Shown here one piece after another: positions 39,165-46,806 of a DNA stretch of 64,000 nucleotides; the first letter of the stretch is position 1, and each line of letters starts with the position of its first letter. The DNA is from Myxacorys chilensis ATA2-1-KO14 (GTDB taxonomy: Bacteria; Cyanobacteriota; Cyanobacteriia; Leptolyngbyales; Leptolyngbyaceae), in contig JAHHHP010000001.1 of assembly GCA_019359275.1 (NCBI GenBank), forward strand, positions 155,379 through 219,378, read 5' to 3'. The notes under the pieces were generated by a model, which was not told the DNA's origin, did no database searches, and saw nothing but the letters and a program-made list of their open reading frames with translations. The position numbers and the translations under genes were made by a program.

Positions 39165-39276
39165 TTGTACTTGTAATTTTCTGCTTTCTGAACTGATTTA
39201 GCAGTTTAGCGATCGCTATCTGGATATGTCGGCCGCGTTAGATAAGATGCCAATGCGAAGATGAATACAAGTATTA

Positions 39277-39411
39277 ATGGATAGAGACACTGATATTGAT
39301 AAATTTGTTCATACCTCTGCTAATCGCCCAGATCTTTTAGACATCAAAGTTGTTATAGGAGCCGTTATTTCTTGCGTTTTCGTTTTCCTTGGATCGTCTC
39401 CCTATCAGTAA
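39277..39411 (+). CDS. Possible 44-residue small membrane protein
   Basis: A short frame starting ATG at 39277: a charged N-terminal half (MDRDTDIDKFVHTS) and one hydrophobic stretch (VVIGAVISCVFVFLG) near the C-terminus. There is no clear ribosome-binding site and no recognisable family. It lies between convergent genes, where real small genes and random frames are both common. Confidence 0.22.
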   Translation: MDRDTDIDKFVHTSANRPDLLDIKVVIGAVISCVFVFLGSSPYQ

Positions 39412-39496
39412 GTCTATTGTCATAGAATCCGTGTTGGAGTTGCGTTTAGCACTAAACTCAACTCCAAAGAAACTGTTCGCTAATTTAGATACAGCC

Positions 39497-39820
39497 TTAT
39501 TGACCTGGAGGTGCTGCTTCTGCAGGAGGTGCTTCGGCAGGGGGTTCTACAGGTGGTGGTGCTTCCACAGGAGGCGGTTCGACGGGTGGTGCTTCTGGAG
39601 GTGCTTCGACGGGCGGTGCTTCGGCAGGGGGAGGCTCCACAGGAGTCACTTCTGGAGGTGGTTCCGCAGGCGGCGGTGCTTCTACAGGAGGCGCTTCAAC
39701 GGGTGGTGCTTCTGGAGGAGGCTCCACAGGAGTCACTTCTGGAGACGGTGCCACCGATGGAGGTACAGTCGATTCTACGGGCGGTGCCGATGCTGGAGGT
39801 GTAGTTGGTTGTGAAGCGGC
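39497..39820 (-). repeat. Pro-rich PPVEAPP-type coding repeats in the TonB-like gene
   Basis: The last roughly 105 codons encode degenerate repeats of [17 protein letters not shown]. At DNA level this is a GGTGGTGCTTC-like imperfect repeat, prone to slippage. The repeats stay in frame throughout. Confidence 0.85.
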
Positions 39821-41170
39821 GGCAGGTGGACGGCTCTCCTGCGCCTCACGCTGAAGCCGCTCTTGCTCTAAGCGCTCCTGTGCAGCGCGTTGGGCATCCT
39901 GCTCTGCCCGTTGCGCTTCCTCGGTTCGACGGCGTTCAGCATTTTGGCGCTGGAAATCAGAGTTTTCCATCTCTGAAGTTACGCGAATGCGCTGTCCTTG
40001 ATAACCATTTTCGGAAGCTTCATACCGACGACGTTCGATCGCTTCTTGCGCTTTACGATCGACCTCTGCATTGCCGCTCGATGTTCTCAACCGAATGTTT
40101 GTTGGCTTGCCGTCTTTATCAACATCAAAATCAAACCGAGCCGATCCTTCTGCCCCTAAGTATTCATCTAAACTACAGTTGTCTTTGCATTTGGGCTTGT
40201 TCTTGCGCGATCGCGGTGGATCAGAATCCTCTCGTGGCGGAGCTTGCCGAATTGCTACGGGAGAAGTTTGCGGCTTGGGCGCATCCGGTTTTCGACCTTG
40301 TTGCCCTGCCCCGGTTCCATTCCCAGTGCCGCTCCCGTTTCCGTTTCCAACACCATTTCCGGTACCACTATTACCGATTCCGTTTCCAGTACCGTTTCCA
40401 ACACCGTTTCCAGTGCCATTTCCACTACCTGTGCTAGTTCCGCTTGCAGCATTTTCATTTTGACCTGCGCCGTTCTGATTCGCACTGTCAGCGGTACTAT
40501 TCTGGTTCTGCTGATTATCAGCATTATCTTGAGCGCCGGAAGCCGCTGCAACTGAGGTCGGTGAAGGACTCGGCGAAGGGGTTGCGGCTTGAGGAGTCGG
40601 TGAAGGACTTGGACTCGGCGGCGCATCGGGATAAGGCGTTGGAGTCGGAAATGGACTTGGTGAAGGGCTTGGTGTGGGGCTAGGGCTTGGTGTGGGGCTT
40701 GGAGTAGGAGTCGGACTAGGGCTTGGTGTCGGACTAGGGCTTGGTGTAGGAGTTGGAGTTGGTGTAGGAGTAGGGGTTTCTTCAACGACCTCCGGCTCTT
40801 CGATGGGTGGAGGTGTCTCAATCGGGTCAAGAGGGACTACTGGAGCAACTGCAACCTCAATAGAATCACTAGTAGGCGGCGGAGCAGGATTTGGATTAAA
40901 CAAAGAGAACTGCTCGTCGCCGCCGCCGCTGCCGCCTGCATCTTCACCTACTGGAGCGTCTAGCGGCTCTTCGATTGGCTGATCGTCGGCGATAATCTCA
41001 ATCTCATCCTGCGCCTCAGCCACTTCTGGCAACGGACGCCACGCAAACGCAAAGAGAACGAGTAGCACAATGTGCAGCGCGATCGCACTCGGAAATCCGC
41101 GTGACAGGAATCTTTTTAGCAGGGCGGACTCTTTCTCCCGCTGCTCAGAGGCGATTTTGGAGAAACTCAT
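39497..41170 (-). CDS. TonB-family energy transducer with Pro-rich repeats
   Basis: A 557-residue protein. A basic N-terminus is followed by one membrane helix (about residues 30-47, [16 protein letters not shown]), an acidic stretch, a PTPSPSP-rich periplasmic spacer (about 130-205), a GN/GT-rich stretch (about 245-290) and a TonB-C-like domain (about 345-395: [20 protein letters not shown] then [17 protein letters not shown]). Unlike classical TonB, the fold is followed by a charged Arg/Gln/Glu coiled-coil-like segment and a long PPVEAPP-type tail to the C-terminus. It is divergent from exbB-exbD, so it should link their proton-driven motor to the receptor. No good ribosome-binding site precedes the ATG. 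A TolA-like role is an alternative. Confidence 0.82.
   Translation of the reverse strand: MSFSKIASEQREKESALLKRFLSRGFPSAIALHIVLLVLFAFAWRPLPEVAEAQDEIEIIADDQPIEEPLDAPVGEDAGGSGGGDEQFSLFNPNPAPPPTSDSIEVAVAPVVPLDPIETPPPIEEPEVVEETPTPTPTPTPTPSPSPTPSPSPTPTPSPTPSPSPTPSPSPSPFPTPTPYPDAPPSPSPSPTPQAATPSPSPSPTSVAAASGAQDNADNQQNQNSTADSANQNGAGQNENAASGTSTGSGNGTGNGVGNGTGNGIGNSGTGNGVGNGNGSGTGNGTGAGQQGRKPDAPKPQTSPVAIRQAPPREDSDPPRSRKNKPKCKDNCSLDEYLGAEGSARFDFDVDKDGKPTNIRLRTSSGNAEVDRKAQEAIERRRYEASENGYQGQRIRVTSEMENSDFQRQNAERRRTEEAQRAEQDAQRAAQERLEQERLQREAQESRPPAAASQPTTPPASAPPVESTVPPSVAPSPEVTPVEPPPEAPPVEAPPVEAPPPAEPPPEVTPVEPPPAEAPPVEAPPEAPPVEPPPVEAPPPVEPPAEAPPAEAAPPGQ
40556..40780 (-). repeat. PTPSPSP coding repeats in the TonB-like gene
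   Basis: About 70 codons of alternating Pro with Thr or Ser, built from near-identical GGAGTCGG/GGACTTGG-type units. This is the extended periplasmic spacer of the TonB-like protein, low-complexity and not a CRISPR array. Confidence 0.85.
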
Positions 41171-41512
41171 GAGCTATTGATAAATAGTTGCAGTTGACAA
41201 TTTCCTCCTTGTCAGATTAGTTCAGTCGATGATCCCTGTCAATAGATCGTTTTTCAAAAGCTGTTGCTCAAATTGTAATGCTTGGTTTTTTGCATAAGTG
41301 ATCAAAAGCGCTGAGCCGATTAGGGTTTAGGGAGCAAAAGAGGGTTGTTCAGCCCGTATTTAGTTTGTTATTTGTGAGTAAACTCTTGACAGGGATGACC
41401 GCTAGATTTACGCTCACTTGAGGAGTCGATATTGAGAAGCAGTTGCATTATGTGATGCTCCTATCTGCTACCTCTATTTTCTGTTGTGCCGAATCGCTGC
41501 TGGAGCAGACTC
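41171..41512. other. Divergent intergenic region, tonB-like / exbB
   Basis: About 340 bases holding the promoters of the tonB-like gene and the exbB-exbD pair. A Fur-box-like site sits next to the tonB-like start. No gene is supported here. Confidence 0.55.
41178..41192. promoter_or_regulatory. Candidate Fur box at the tonB-like start
   Basis: TGATAAATAGTTGCA has a perfect TGATAA half-site and about 10 of 14 matches to the 7-1-7 Fur pattern, eight bases upstream of the tonB-like ATG. This close placement would block transcription or initiation if occupied, but chance is a real alternative. Confidence 0.3.
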
Positions 41513-42247
41513 ATGCTAGAAGTTTTGTCAAAGATGCCCTTAAGCGGGCAGTTGGTTATTTTCATTCTTTTTGGCTTTTTGGTTATCGCCACGGCATTAA
41601 TTGCTGAACGAGTTCGATTTTGGTCAAGAGTTGTCAAGCGGCAGCCCCGCTTTGCAAAAGAATTGGTTGAGTTATACCGACATCAGCCTGAACTTGTAGA
41701 AGAGAAAGTTAAGCGCAATATTGATTTACCGATCGCACGCATTTTCTCAGCTGCCTTTACCCTAGAAAATCCCTCACCTGAGGAGTTTCGCCTTGCTATG
41801 GAAAGTGAGCTACAGGCAGAAGTTCCAGTAATGAAGCGATTTGGGAGCATTCTCGAAATGTTCGTTGGCTTAGCGCCATTGCTCGGATTGCTAGGAACAA
41901 TCACGGGGCTAATCACTGCCTTTGGTTCACTAAATGTTGGTGACATTGGTGGAACAAAGACCGCAGGCGTTTCGGCGGGAATTAGTGAAGCTCTGATTAC
42001 GACGGCAGCGGGGCTGGTAGTTGCAACAGTCTGTCTCTTTTTTGCCAGCATTTTTAGAAACTTGTATCAGCAGCAAATGGCGGTGATTCAGGAATATGGC
42101 GGACAACTGGAACTTGTGTATCGCAAGCGCTGTGATCGGCGGAACCAAACGGTGGGAGATCACGATGTCGATCAGTCGTTGATTAATCAGCTATCGGCAG
42201 CAATCCGTCACCTCGCCTCAAATGGCGGACAGTCTACCTATTCATAA
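41513..42247 (+). CDS. exbB: ExbB (MotA/TolQ/ExbB family proton channel)
   Basis: A 244-residue inner-membrane proton-channel subunit. It has a first helix at about 12-32, a cytoplasmic domain and two further helices: the conserved APLLGLLGTITGLITAF (about 115-135) and ISEALITTAAGLVVATVCLFF, which form the proton path with ExbD. I start at the ATG at 41513, preceded by GGAG at seven bases; a GTG at 41486 would add nine residues. exbD follows after 89 bases, and the TonB-like gene is divergent. TolQ is a possible alternative name, but pairing with ExbD and TonB beside a siderophore receptor favours ExbB. Confidence 0.92.
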   Translation: MLEVLSKMPLSGQLVIFILFGFLVIATALIAERVRFWSRVVKRQPRFAKELVELYRHQPELVEEKVKRNIDLPIARIFSAAFTLENPSPEEFRLAMESELQAEVPVMKRFGSILEMFVGLAPLLGLLGTITGLITAFGSLNVGDIGGTKTAGVSAGISEALITTAAGLVVATVCLFFASIFRNLYQQQMAVIQEYGGQLELVYRKRCDRRNQTVGDHDVDQSLINQLSAAIRHLASNGGQSTYS

Positions 42248-42277
42248 CAGCCACCTACTTATAGAAGTTGCTCCAGC

Positions 42278-42308
42278 AATTTCTGCTCATCTGAATTTCT
42301 GCTCATCT
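42278..42308. repeat. 15-bp tandem duplication, period 16
   Basis: AATTTCTGCTCATCT occurs at 42278-42292 and 42294-42308, in the gap between exbB and exbD and about 30 bases before the exbD start. Confidence 0.95.
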
Positions 42309-42336
42309 ATCGTCCAAACCCTACCCTATATCCTTT

Positions 42337-42738
42337 ATGCGTGCGCCTGAAGAACAAGACTCTCCCCTTGAGTTAAACATGACTCCAATGCTCGATGTGG
42401 TCTTTTCGATTCTGACATTCTTTATTATGTCAACGTTGTTTCTGACGCGATCGGAAGGACTCCCGCTCAATCTTCCGCAAGCCACAACCGCGAAAAGCCA
42501 GCAGCAGACTCGAATTGCGGTGAGTATTCAGCCTGACGGTCAAGTTGCGCTAAACCGCAAACCGATCCAATTAGAGCAACTTGAAACGGGTGTGAAAACA
42601 CTAGTGCAAGCAAATCAGCAACCTGTTGTGGTGATTCATGCAGATGAGAAAGTAGGTCACGGTCAAGTTGTTGCCGTGATGGATGAGGTTCGCAAAATTG
42701 ACGGTGTGAAAATGGCGATCGCAACGAAAAAGAAATAA
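42337..42738 (+). CDS. exbD: ExbD/TolR-family proton-channel subunit
   Basis: A 133-residue protein with a short cytoplasmic N-terminus, one membrane helix (MLDVVFSILTFFIMSTLF, about residues 18-35) carrying the essential Asp of the MLDVVF motif, and a periplasmic domain. That architecture is the ExbD/TolR hallmark. With ExbB it uses the proton gradient to energise TonB. The start is an ATG with no strong ribosome-binding site, directly after a short tandem duplication. Length is usual for the family. Confidence 0.92.
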   Translation: MRAPEEQDSPLELNMTPMLDVVFSILTFFIMSTLFLTRSEGLPLNLPQATTAKSQQQTRIAVSIQPDGQVALNRKPIQLEQLETGVKTLVQANQQPVVVIHADEKVGHGQVVAVMDEVRKIDGVKMAIATKKK

Positions 42739-42936
42739 AACGTTCACATTGACCAAGCAAATCCTTGAATAGCTCGAACAATTCAGCGATCGCAAACTAA
42801 TTTAAGGAATCTATATCAAGTAGCGTACTGCTCTATTTTCAACCTTGCTCTATTTCCAACCTTTGGATGTTGTGAAAATCTTGGCTCCACCTATATGGTC
42901 AGACTGGCCACTCATCCTCTTTAGAGGTTTTGACAT

Positions 42937-44049
42937 ATGGTGTTTACGCCGCTTGATTTTCTATTTCGGTGGATTGGAGGACTGATTTCGATCGCCCTGC
43001 TTGGTAGCGGCATCTACATACTTCACGAGTGGTACGAGCAAGACTTGCTTGACCGCGCCTGGTTGATTTCGGGATGGGCACTGGTTATTTGGTCGTGCGT
43101 GGGTTTTTTGCCGATCACCCTTTTACTGCGGCGCTTTGGTCAGGATGAACCCAAGATGCAGCGCAGTCATAAGACACAGCGAATCTCACGTCCCGATGGC
43201 AGCGAAATTCACGTTGAGTTTTACGGTTCACCGGATGCACCACCGCTGATTTTGACCCATGGTTGGGGACCCAACAGCACCGTTTGGTACTACGCCAAGA
43301 AACAGCTTGCAGAGCAATTTCATCTGATTGTTTGGGATTTGCCAGGATTAGGCAAATCTACTAAACCAAAAAATCGCGACTATTCGATCGAGAAGTATGC
43401 CCGTGATCTCGAAGCGGTGTTATCTTTAGCCGGAGACCAACCTGTCCTGCTGTTGGGTCACAGTATGGGTGGCATGATCCTGCTCACCTTTTGTCGTCTG
43501 TTTCCAGAGCATTTAGAACGACGCGTCGCTGGGCTAATCTTAGCCGATACGACCTACACGAATCCGCTTAAGACTGCAATTCTCCATCGAATGCTCACTC
43601 CGTTACAGAAGCCGTTGATTGAGCCGTTGCTGTATCTAACAATTGCTCTATCACCCTTGGCTTGGCTCATCAGTGGATTGAGCTACCTCAATGGTTCAAT
43701 GTACCTGACAACAGAACTGTCTGGCTTCACCGGGCGAGAGACGCGGGGACAACTTGACTTCGCAACTCGTTTAGGATTGTTAGCTTCTCCAGGCGTGCTG
43801 GCAAGAGGTATGCTGGCAATGTTGAAGTTCGATGAGACCCAAACGCTATTGGATATTGATGTTCCGGTGCTAGTTATTGCGGGTCAGTCTGACATTGCTA
43901 CTCTCTTGTCGGCTCATCGTCGTCTCAGTCATGATATTCCTAAAGCAGAGTTGCTTGTTCTGCATCCTGCTGGACACATGGGCTTGATGGAGCGCAATGC
44001 TCAGTTTGCTGAAGCGGTGCGATCGTTCGGAGGATGGCAGCAACGGTAG
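42937..44049 (+). CDS. Membrane-anchored alpha/beta hydrolase
   Basis: A 370-residue hydrolase. Two hydrophobic segments (about 10-30 and 42-64) anchor it to the membrane, and the alpha/beta fold follows. The oxyanion stretch is LTHGWGPNSTVW, the nucleophile elbow GHSMGG (Ser176), with Asp near residue 319 (AGQSDIA) and His347 (PAGHMGL), so the catalytic triad looks complete. Substrate is unknown; lipid ester or epoxide hydrolysis are both possible in this family. It lies 198 bases after exbD in the same orientation and need not be co-transcribed. It converges on the pseudo-receiver gene. Confidence 0.85.
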   Translation: MVFTPLDFLFRWIGGLISIALLGSGIYILHEWYEQDLLDRAWLISGWALVIWSCVGFLPITLLLRRFGQDEPKMQRSHKTQRISRPDGSEIHVEFYGSPDAPPLILTHGWGPNSTVWYYAKKQLAEQFHLIVWDLPGLGKSTKPKNRDYSIEKYARDLEAVLSLAGDQPVLLLGHSMGGMILLTFCRLFPEHLERRVAGLILADTTYTNPLKTAILHRMLTPLQKPLIEPLLYLTIALSPLAWLISGLSYLNGSMYLTTELSGFTGRETRGQLDFATRLGLLASPGVLARGMLAMLKFDETQTLLDIDVPVLVIAGQSDIATLLSAHRRLSHDIPKAELLVLHPAGHMGLMERNAQFAEAVRSFGGWQQR

Positions 44050-44148
44050 CTTATGCGATCGCGGCGCTTTCCATCGGGATTCAATAGCGCGAGTGGCACT
44101 CTGCACAACTCTGTAGACGATCGCCCTGTTCAAGAGCATCAATACCCG

Positions 44149-44538
44149 CTAACGCAAAAGAAGCTCCTTCAGAAGAGTAATCAATTGCTCTGCATCTTCC
44201 ATATAAATCACATATTCATTCTTACCAACCTGAATTGTCCTGCCTTCTAGCTCCTCGCTAAAACCTTCTGCCATAATGATGACTGGAGTTGGCAGCAAGT
44301 TTAGCGATCGCTGAATACGCAGTCCTACATTGATATAGTCTTCGATTGTGAATCCAACTTGGTTAATCAGAATTAGGTCAATCTGACCACCAACGTGAGA
44401 GGTGTGTGCAATGGCGTCCTTCTCATCCACCGTGGCGATCACTTGGTAGCCCCAACCCCGGAGGTTAGCTTGCAATAAAGGGCGAGTCTCATCATCGGAC
44501 TCGACTAGCAAAATGGTCTGATTTATTTTCTCACTCAT
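44149..44538 (-). CDS. Receiver-like protein lacking the phospho-Asp
   Basis: A single receiver-fold protein of about 129 residues (start ATG 44538; a GTG at 44550 is possible). The fold is recognisable from TILLVESDDETRPLLQANLRGWGY, but the position that normally holds the phosphorylated Asp is Asn59 (DLILINQVG), and the conserved C-terminal Lys is not obvious. It should therefore not be regulated by ordinary phosphotransfer and is more likely a protein-interaction module. It is followed upstream by a Crp-family gene on the same strand. No output domain is present. Confidence 0.75.
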   Translation of the reverse strand: MSEKINQTILLVESDDETRPLLQANLRGWGYQVIATVDEKDAIAHTSHVGGQIDLILINQVGFTIEDYINVGLRIQRSLNLLPTPVIIMAEGFSEELEGRTIQVGKNEYVIYMEDAEQLITLLKELLLR

Positions 44539-44659
44539 AATAAAAGTCACGGCTCAAAAATCTTGCTTAGCGATGTTCTTACCTTCAGTAGGGGTATAGA
44601 CCAGTGGTTGGGCGATCTCATCGCCCTTTAAAAGACGCTATCACCACTGATCAAAAGGT

Positions 44660-45451
44660 CTACAACACTAAATCTTGCCTTCCTCCCAGCAAGCGATTGT
44701 ACTCCTTTCTAAGACAGCTAAAACATTCACAGGCAGAGGATTCTAGCCCCTGCTGATCGATGATCTGGATGTGTCCACGCCCGTAGCGAATCAGCCCTTT
44801 TTCTTTAAACTTTTGAGCGGCTTGCGTCACTCCGGCTCGCCGCACGCCTAACATATGCGCAATAAATTCCTGCGTTATTTTCAGATCGTTCGATTCACTG
44901 CGAGATCGTACCTCTAAAAGCCAACGTGCAAAGCGTTGCTCTAGCGGGTGCAGACTATTACAAGCAGCAGTTTGAGAAACCTGAGCAATCAGAGCTTGAG
45001 TGTAGTCCAGTAGCACATCCCGCAGTTCCTGACTCTGGTTAAATTCTTGACGCAAAACTTTAGCATCAATTTTAAGCACACTGCCTTCTTGCTGAACCAT
45101 ATAGGTTGTCTGGGTTGTTGTCGGTCTTTTGCTAAGAACGGCGTTGATGCCCACAACCTCGTGCTTCCCTAGCAAAGCCGTTTCAGCCGTCGCGCCGTTG
45201 TTCATCGAGATTGTGACCGACACGAGACAATTAAGCGGGAAATAGACCTGCTCAATCGTCTCACTTGGATAATGAAGCACAACTCCCGTCTCAAAGAAGA
45301 CTTCTTTGAAAGAAGGACTAAGTTTTTCGTAAAGTTCTTTGGAGAATAGATTAAGCAGATAATTTTTAGCAGGCACGAGAAAAGCTTTAGAAATGGGGAG
45401 TGTCTTCAGAGTCTGTTTTAAGAGAGGAACAGCCCTCACAGCAGAGGGCAT
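44660..45451 (-). CDS. Crp/Fnr-family transcriptional regulator
   Basis: A regulator of 263 residues or fewer. An N-terminal cyclic-nucleotide-binding-like beta-roll (about 40-150; GVVLHYPSETIEQVYFPLNCLVS) precedes a winged helix with ITQEFIAHMLGVRRAGVTQAA near residues 190-212. The cAMP-contact motif of true Crp is not evident, so the ligand is unknown. A Cys-rich tail (SACECFSCLRKEY) may bind a metal or sense redox state. The ATG at 45451 overlaps the preceding receiver gene by 65 bases and lacks a strong ribosome-binding site; an internal start such as the GTG in FLVPAKNY is possible. Confidence 0.85.
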   Translation of the reverse strand: MPSAVRAVPLLKQTLKTLPISKAFLVPAKNYLLNLFSKELYEKLSPSFKEVFFETGVVLHYPSETIEQVYFPLNCLVSVTISMNNGATAETALLGKHEVVGINAVLSKRPTTTQTTYMVQQEGSVLKIDAKVLRQEFNQSQELRDVLLDYTQALIAQVSQTAACNSLHPLEQRFARWLLEVRSRSESNDLKITQEFIAHMLGVRRAGVTQAAQKFKEKGLIRYGRGHIQIIDQQGLESSACECFSCLRKEYNRLLGGRQDLVL

Positions 45452-45902
45452 AACTGGTTCCGCTAGACCCTATCGGAACGCGATGGTACTGAGTTAAATC
45501 AATAACGATTTCTAGAAGTTCGTCCAAATTACACGGCTTTGAAACGTGTCGAGAGAAGCCAGCAGCGATCGCCTCTTCACGATCGCACTTACTTGCATGG
45601 CAAGTAAGTGCGATCGCTGGAATCTCAGCATGTGCCGCTCTACCTGTGTTGGGCGCTGTGCTAAACGCTGCTTTCACCTTCTGCATAAGTGAGTAGCCAG
45701 ATTCATCCGGTAAGCGGAGTTCGCTAATCAGAAGGTCGGGCGGCGTTTGATTCAAGATACTTAGAGCTTCTTTTGCGCTGGCTGCTTCAACCGTGGTGAT
45801 GTCATACAAATCGAAGAACATCGACAACAATCGTCTGGAGTCAGCGTGAGCATCAACTACTAGAATCTGTAAACCCCTAAATAGCGAAGAGAACTTAGCC
45901 AT
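45387..45902 (-). CDS. Receiver protein with Glu at the phospho site
   Basis: A 171-residue protein with one receiver domain (LQILVVDAHADSRRLLSMFF onward). The phospho-acceptor position is Glu61 (LLISELRLPDESGYSL), where most relatives have Asp, and the acidic pair is D-A rather than D-D, while the Lys of HVSKP is kept. A fixed Glu can mimic the phosphorylated state. A short tail with CCEGC follows instead of an output domain. I start at the ATG at 45902; a TTG at 45941 would add 13 residues. It overlaps the Crp-family gene by 65 bases, implying coupled expression. Confidence 0.75.
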   Translation of the reverse strand: MAKFSSLFRGLQILVVDAHADSRRLLSMFFDLYDITTVEAASAKEALSILNQTPPDLLISELRLPDESGYSLMQKVKAAFSTAPNTGRAAHAEIPAIALTCHASKCDREEAIAAGFSRHVSKPCNLDELLEIVIDLTQYHRVPIGSSGTSYALCCEGCSSLKTDSEDTPHF

Positions 45903-46109
45903 TGTAGTAATAAAGAATTTTATGACAATGGAGGTTACCAAGCATCCAACTCACGTTTGCAAAATATTTTATGAGTAAATAAAACTGAGATGAATTTCCA
46001 TATAACGCCCATATAACGGTCTATATTCCAAGAGTAATTATGCCCCGCAGAAATTACAGTACGATTGCGTACTAAGGATTTTCTAATTAAAAAAGCAAGC
46101 TCGGAAGAC

Positions 46110-46310
46110 GCTTTTCTTTTGTAGCGATCGCAACAGGTAAACTTAACCCTACTACAAAAACTAATCAAAGCTATGCGGATCGACGTCTACGAGCGTAAAT
46201 ACCTTTCCAATTGCTCCACTCGTTGCTGCTCTTATGTTCTGCCCGTTGCTACTCTTATTTAATCTGCTATTCATGCTTTTCTTTTGTAGCGATCGCAACA
46301 GGTAAACTTA
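46110..46310. repeat. 36-bp exact direct repeat flanking Uma2 fragments
   Basis: The same 36 bases (starting GCTTTTCTTTTGTAGCGATC and ending AGGTAAACTTA) occur at 46110-46145 and 46275-46310, 165 bases apart. After each, sequence similarity decays and then resumes in the Uma2 tail, so a unit of about 165 bp was duplicated in tandem. Confidence 0.92.
46155..46239 (-). pseudogene. Second, more decayed Uma2 tail
   Basis: On the minus strand a stretch reads EQQRVEQLERYLRS, then a stop and a one-base shift, then VDPHSFD and a stop. This matches the tail ERQRVERLEEYLRSQGVEPHRL of the neighbouring fragment. It is a duplicated and broken 3' end, not a gene. Confidence 0.65.
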
Positions 46311-46345
46311 CCCCTATTACGACATTTATTACAACATTATTTAAT

Positions 46346-46510
46346 TTAAAGGCGATGTGGCTCGACGCCCTGCGATCGTAGGTACTCTTCCAATCGCTCC
46401 ACTCGTTGCCGCTCTTGTTTAATCTGCTGATCCATCTCGATCGAAGTGAGAAATCGCTGACCATCAGGGTGATAAATCACAAGTTCACCCTGTCCCGTCT
46501 CAAAGCAAAT
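46346..46510 (-). pseudogene. C-terminal fragment of a Uma2-family endonuclease
   Basis: The minus strand encodes about 55 residues between stops, including GQGELVIYHPDGQRFLTSIE and QERQRVERLEEYLRSQGV. This is the characteristic C-terminal part of cyanobacterial Uma2 (DUF820) putative endonucleases: a short beta-rich end followed by a Glu/Arg helix and a final GV-P motif. There is no start codon and the N-terminal nuclease core is missing, so this is a remnant. The family is very abundant in cyanobacteria and often decays. Confidence 0.75.
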
Positions 46511-46806
46511 TCATAAATGAGAACTGACCCACTGATCTAACTGGCACAATTTTGCTAAATGTGCAGTCGCTGACACCAGCCGTCAAACCGAAATCTGTAA
46601 GGATAAGATCGAAATTTGCTTTGGAGAAGGGGGTCATCGAATTTATTTTCGATTTTTCTATTCTGCGGAGTAGGAAGTCTATGGGATAGCAAGAATTGAG
46701 CGCTATTGAGCCAATTGATGTAAAAAATTCGCTACAGTCTTTAGAGTACGTACTTCTAATGAGTACTGTACTTTGAAATTCAGGTGTTGAGTGAACGGAG
46801 TGCAAT

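Larger units (their letters stand above)
39097..39496. other. Convergent intergenic region, fetB-like / tonB-like
   Basis: About 400 bases between two convergent genes. It contains a terminator-like hairpin near the fetB end and one short open frame (39277-39411) with a possible membrane segment. Nothing else is recognisable. Confidence 0.5.
45903..46806. other. Gene-poor region with Uma2 remnants, upstream of shc
   Basis: About 900 bases with no intact gene. It contains two decayed copies of a Uma2-family 3' end with matching flanking repeats (listed separately). The part from 46511 to 46806 carries no recognisable coding sequence; an open frame on the minus strand here runs into the shc start and looks random. 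Confidence 0.6.

Noticed and set aside
39389..39814. Cys/Arg/Trp-rich 141-codon plus-strand frame
   Set aside because: It is antisense to the PPVEAPP-type coding repeats; the composition is a by-product of that repeat.
40560..40790. Short regular repeats resembling a CRISPR array
   Set aside because: Units are imperfect, have no unique spacers and encode Pro-Thr/Ser repeats in frame.
40255..40830. 191-codon minus-strand frame and several plus-strand frames within the TonB-like gene
   Set aside because: They arise from low-complexity repeats that stay open in several frames. Only the listed frame has a membrane helix and a TonB-C-like fold.
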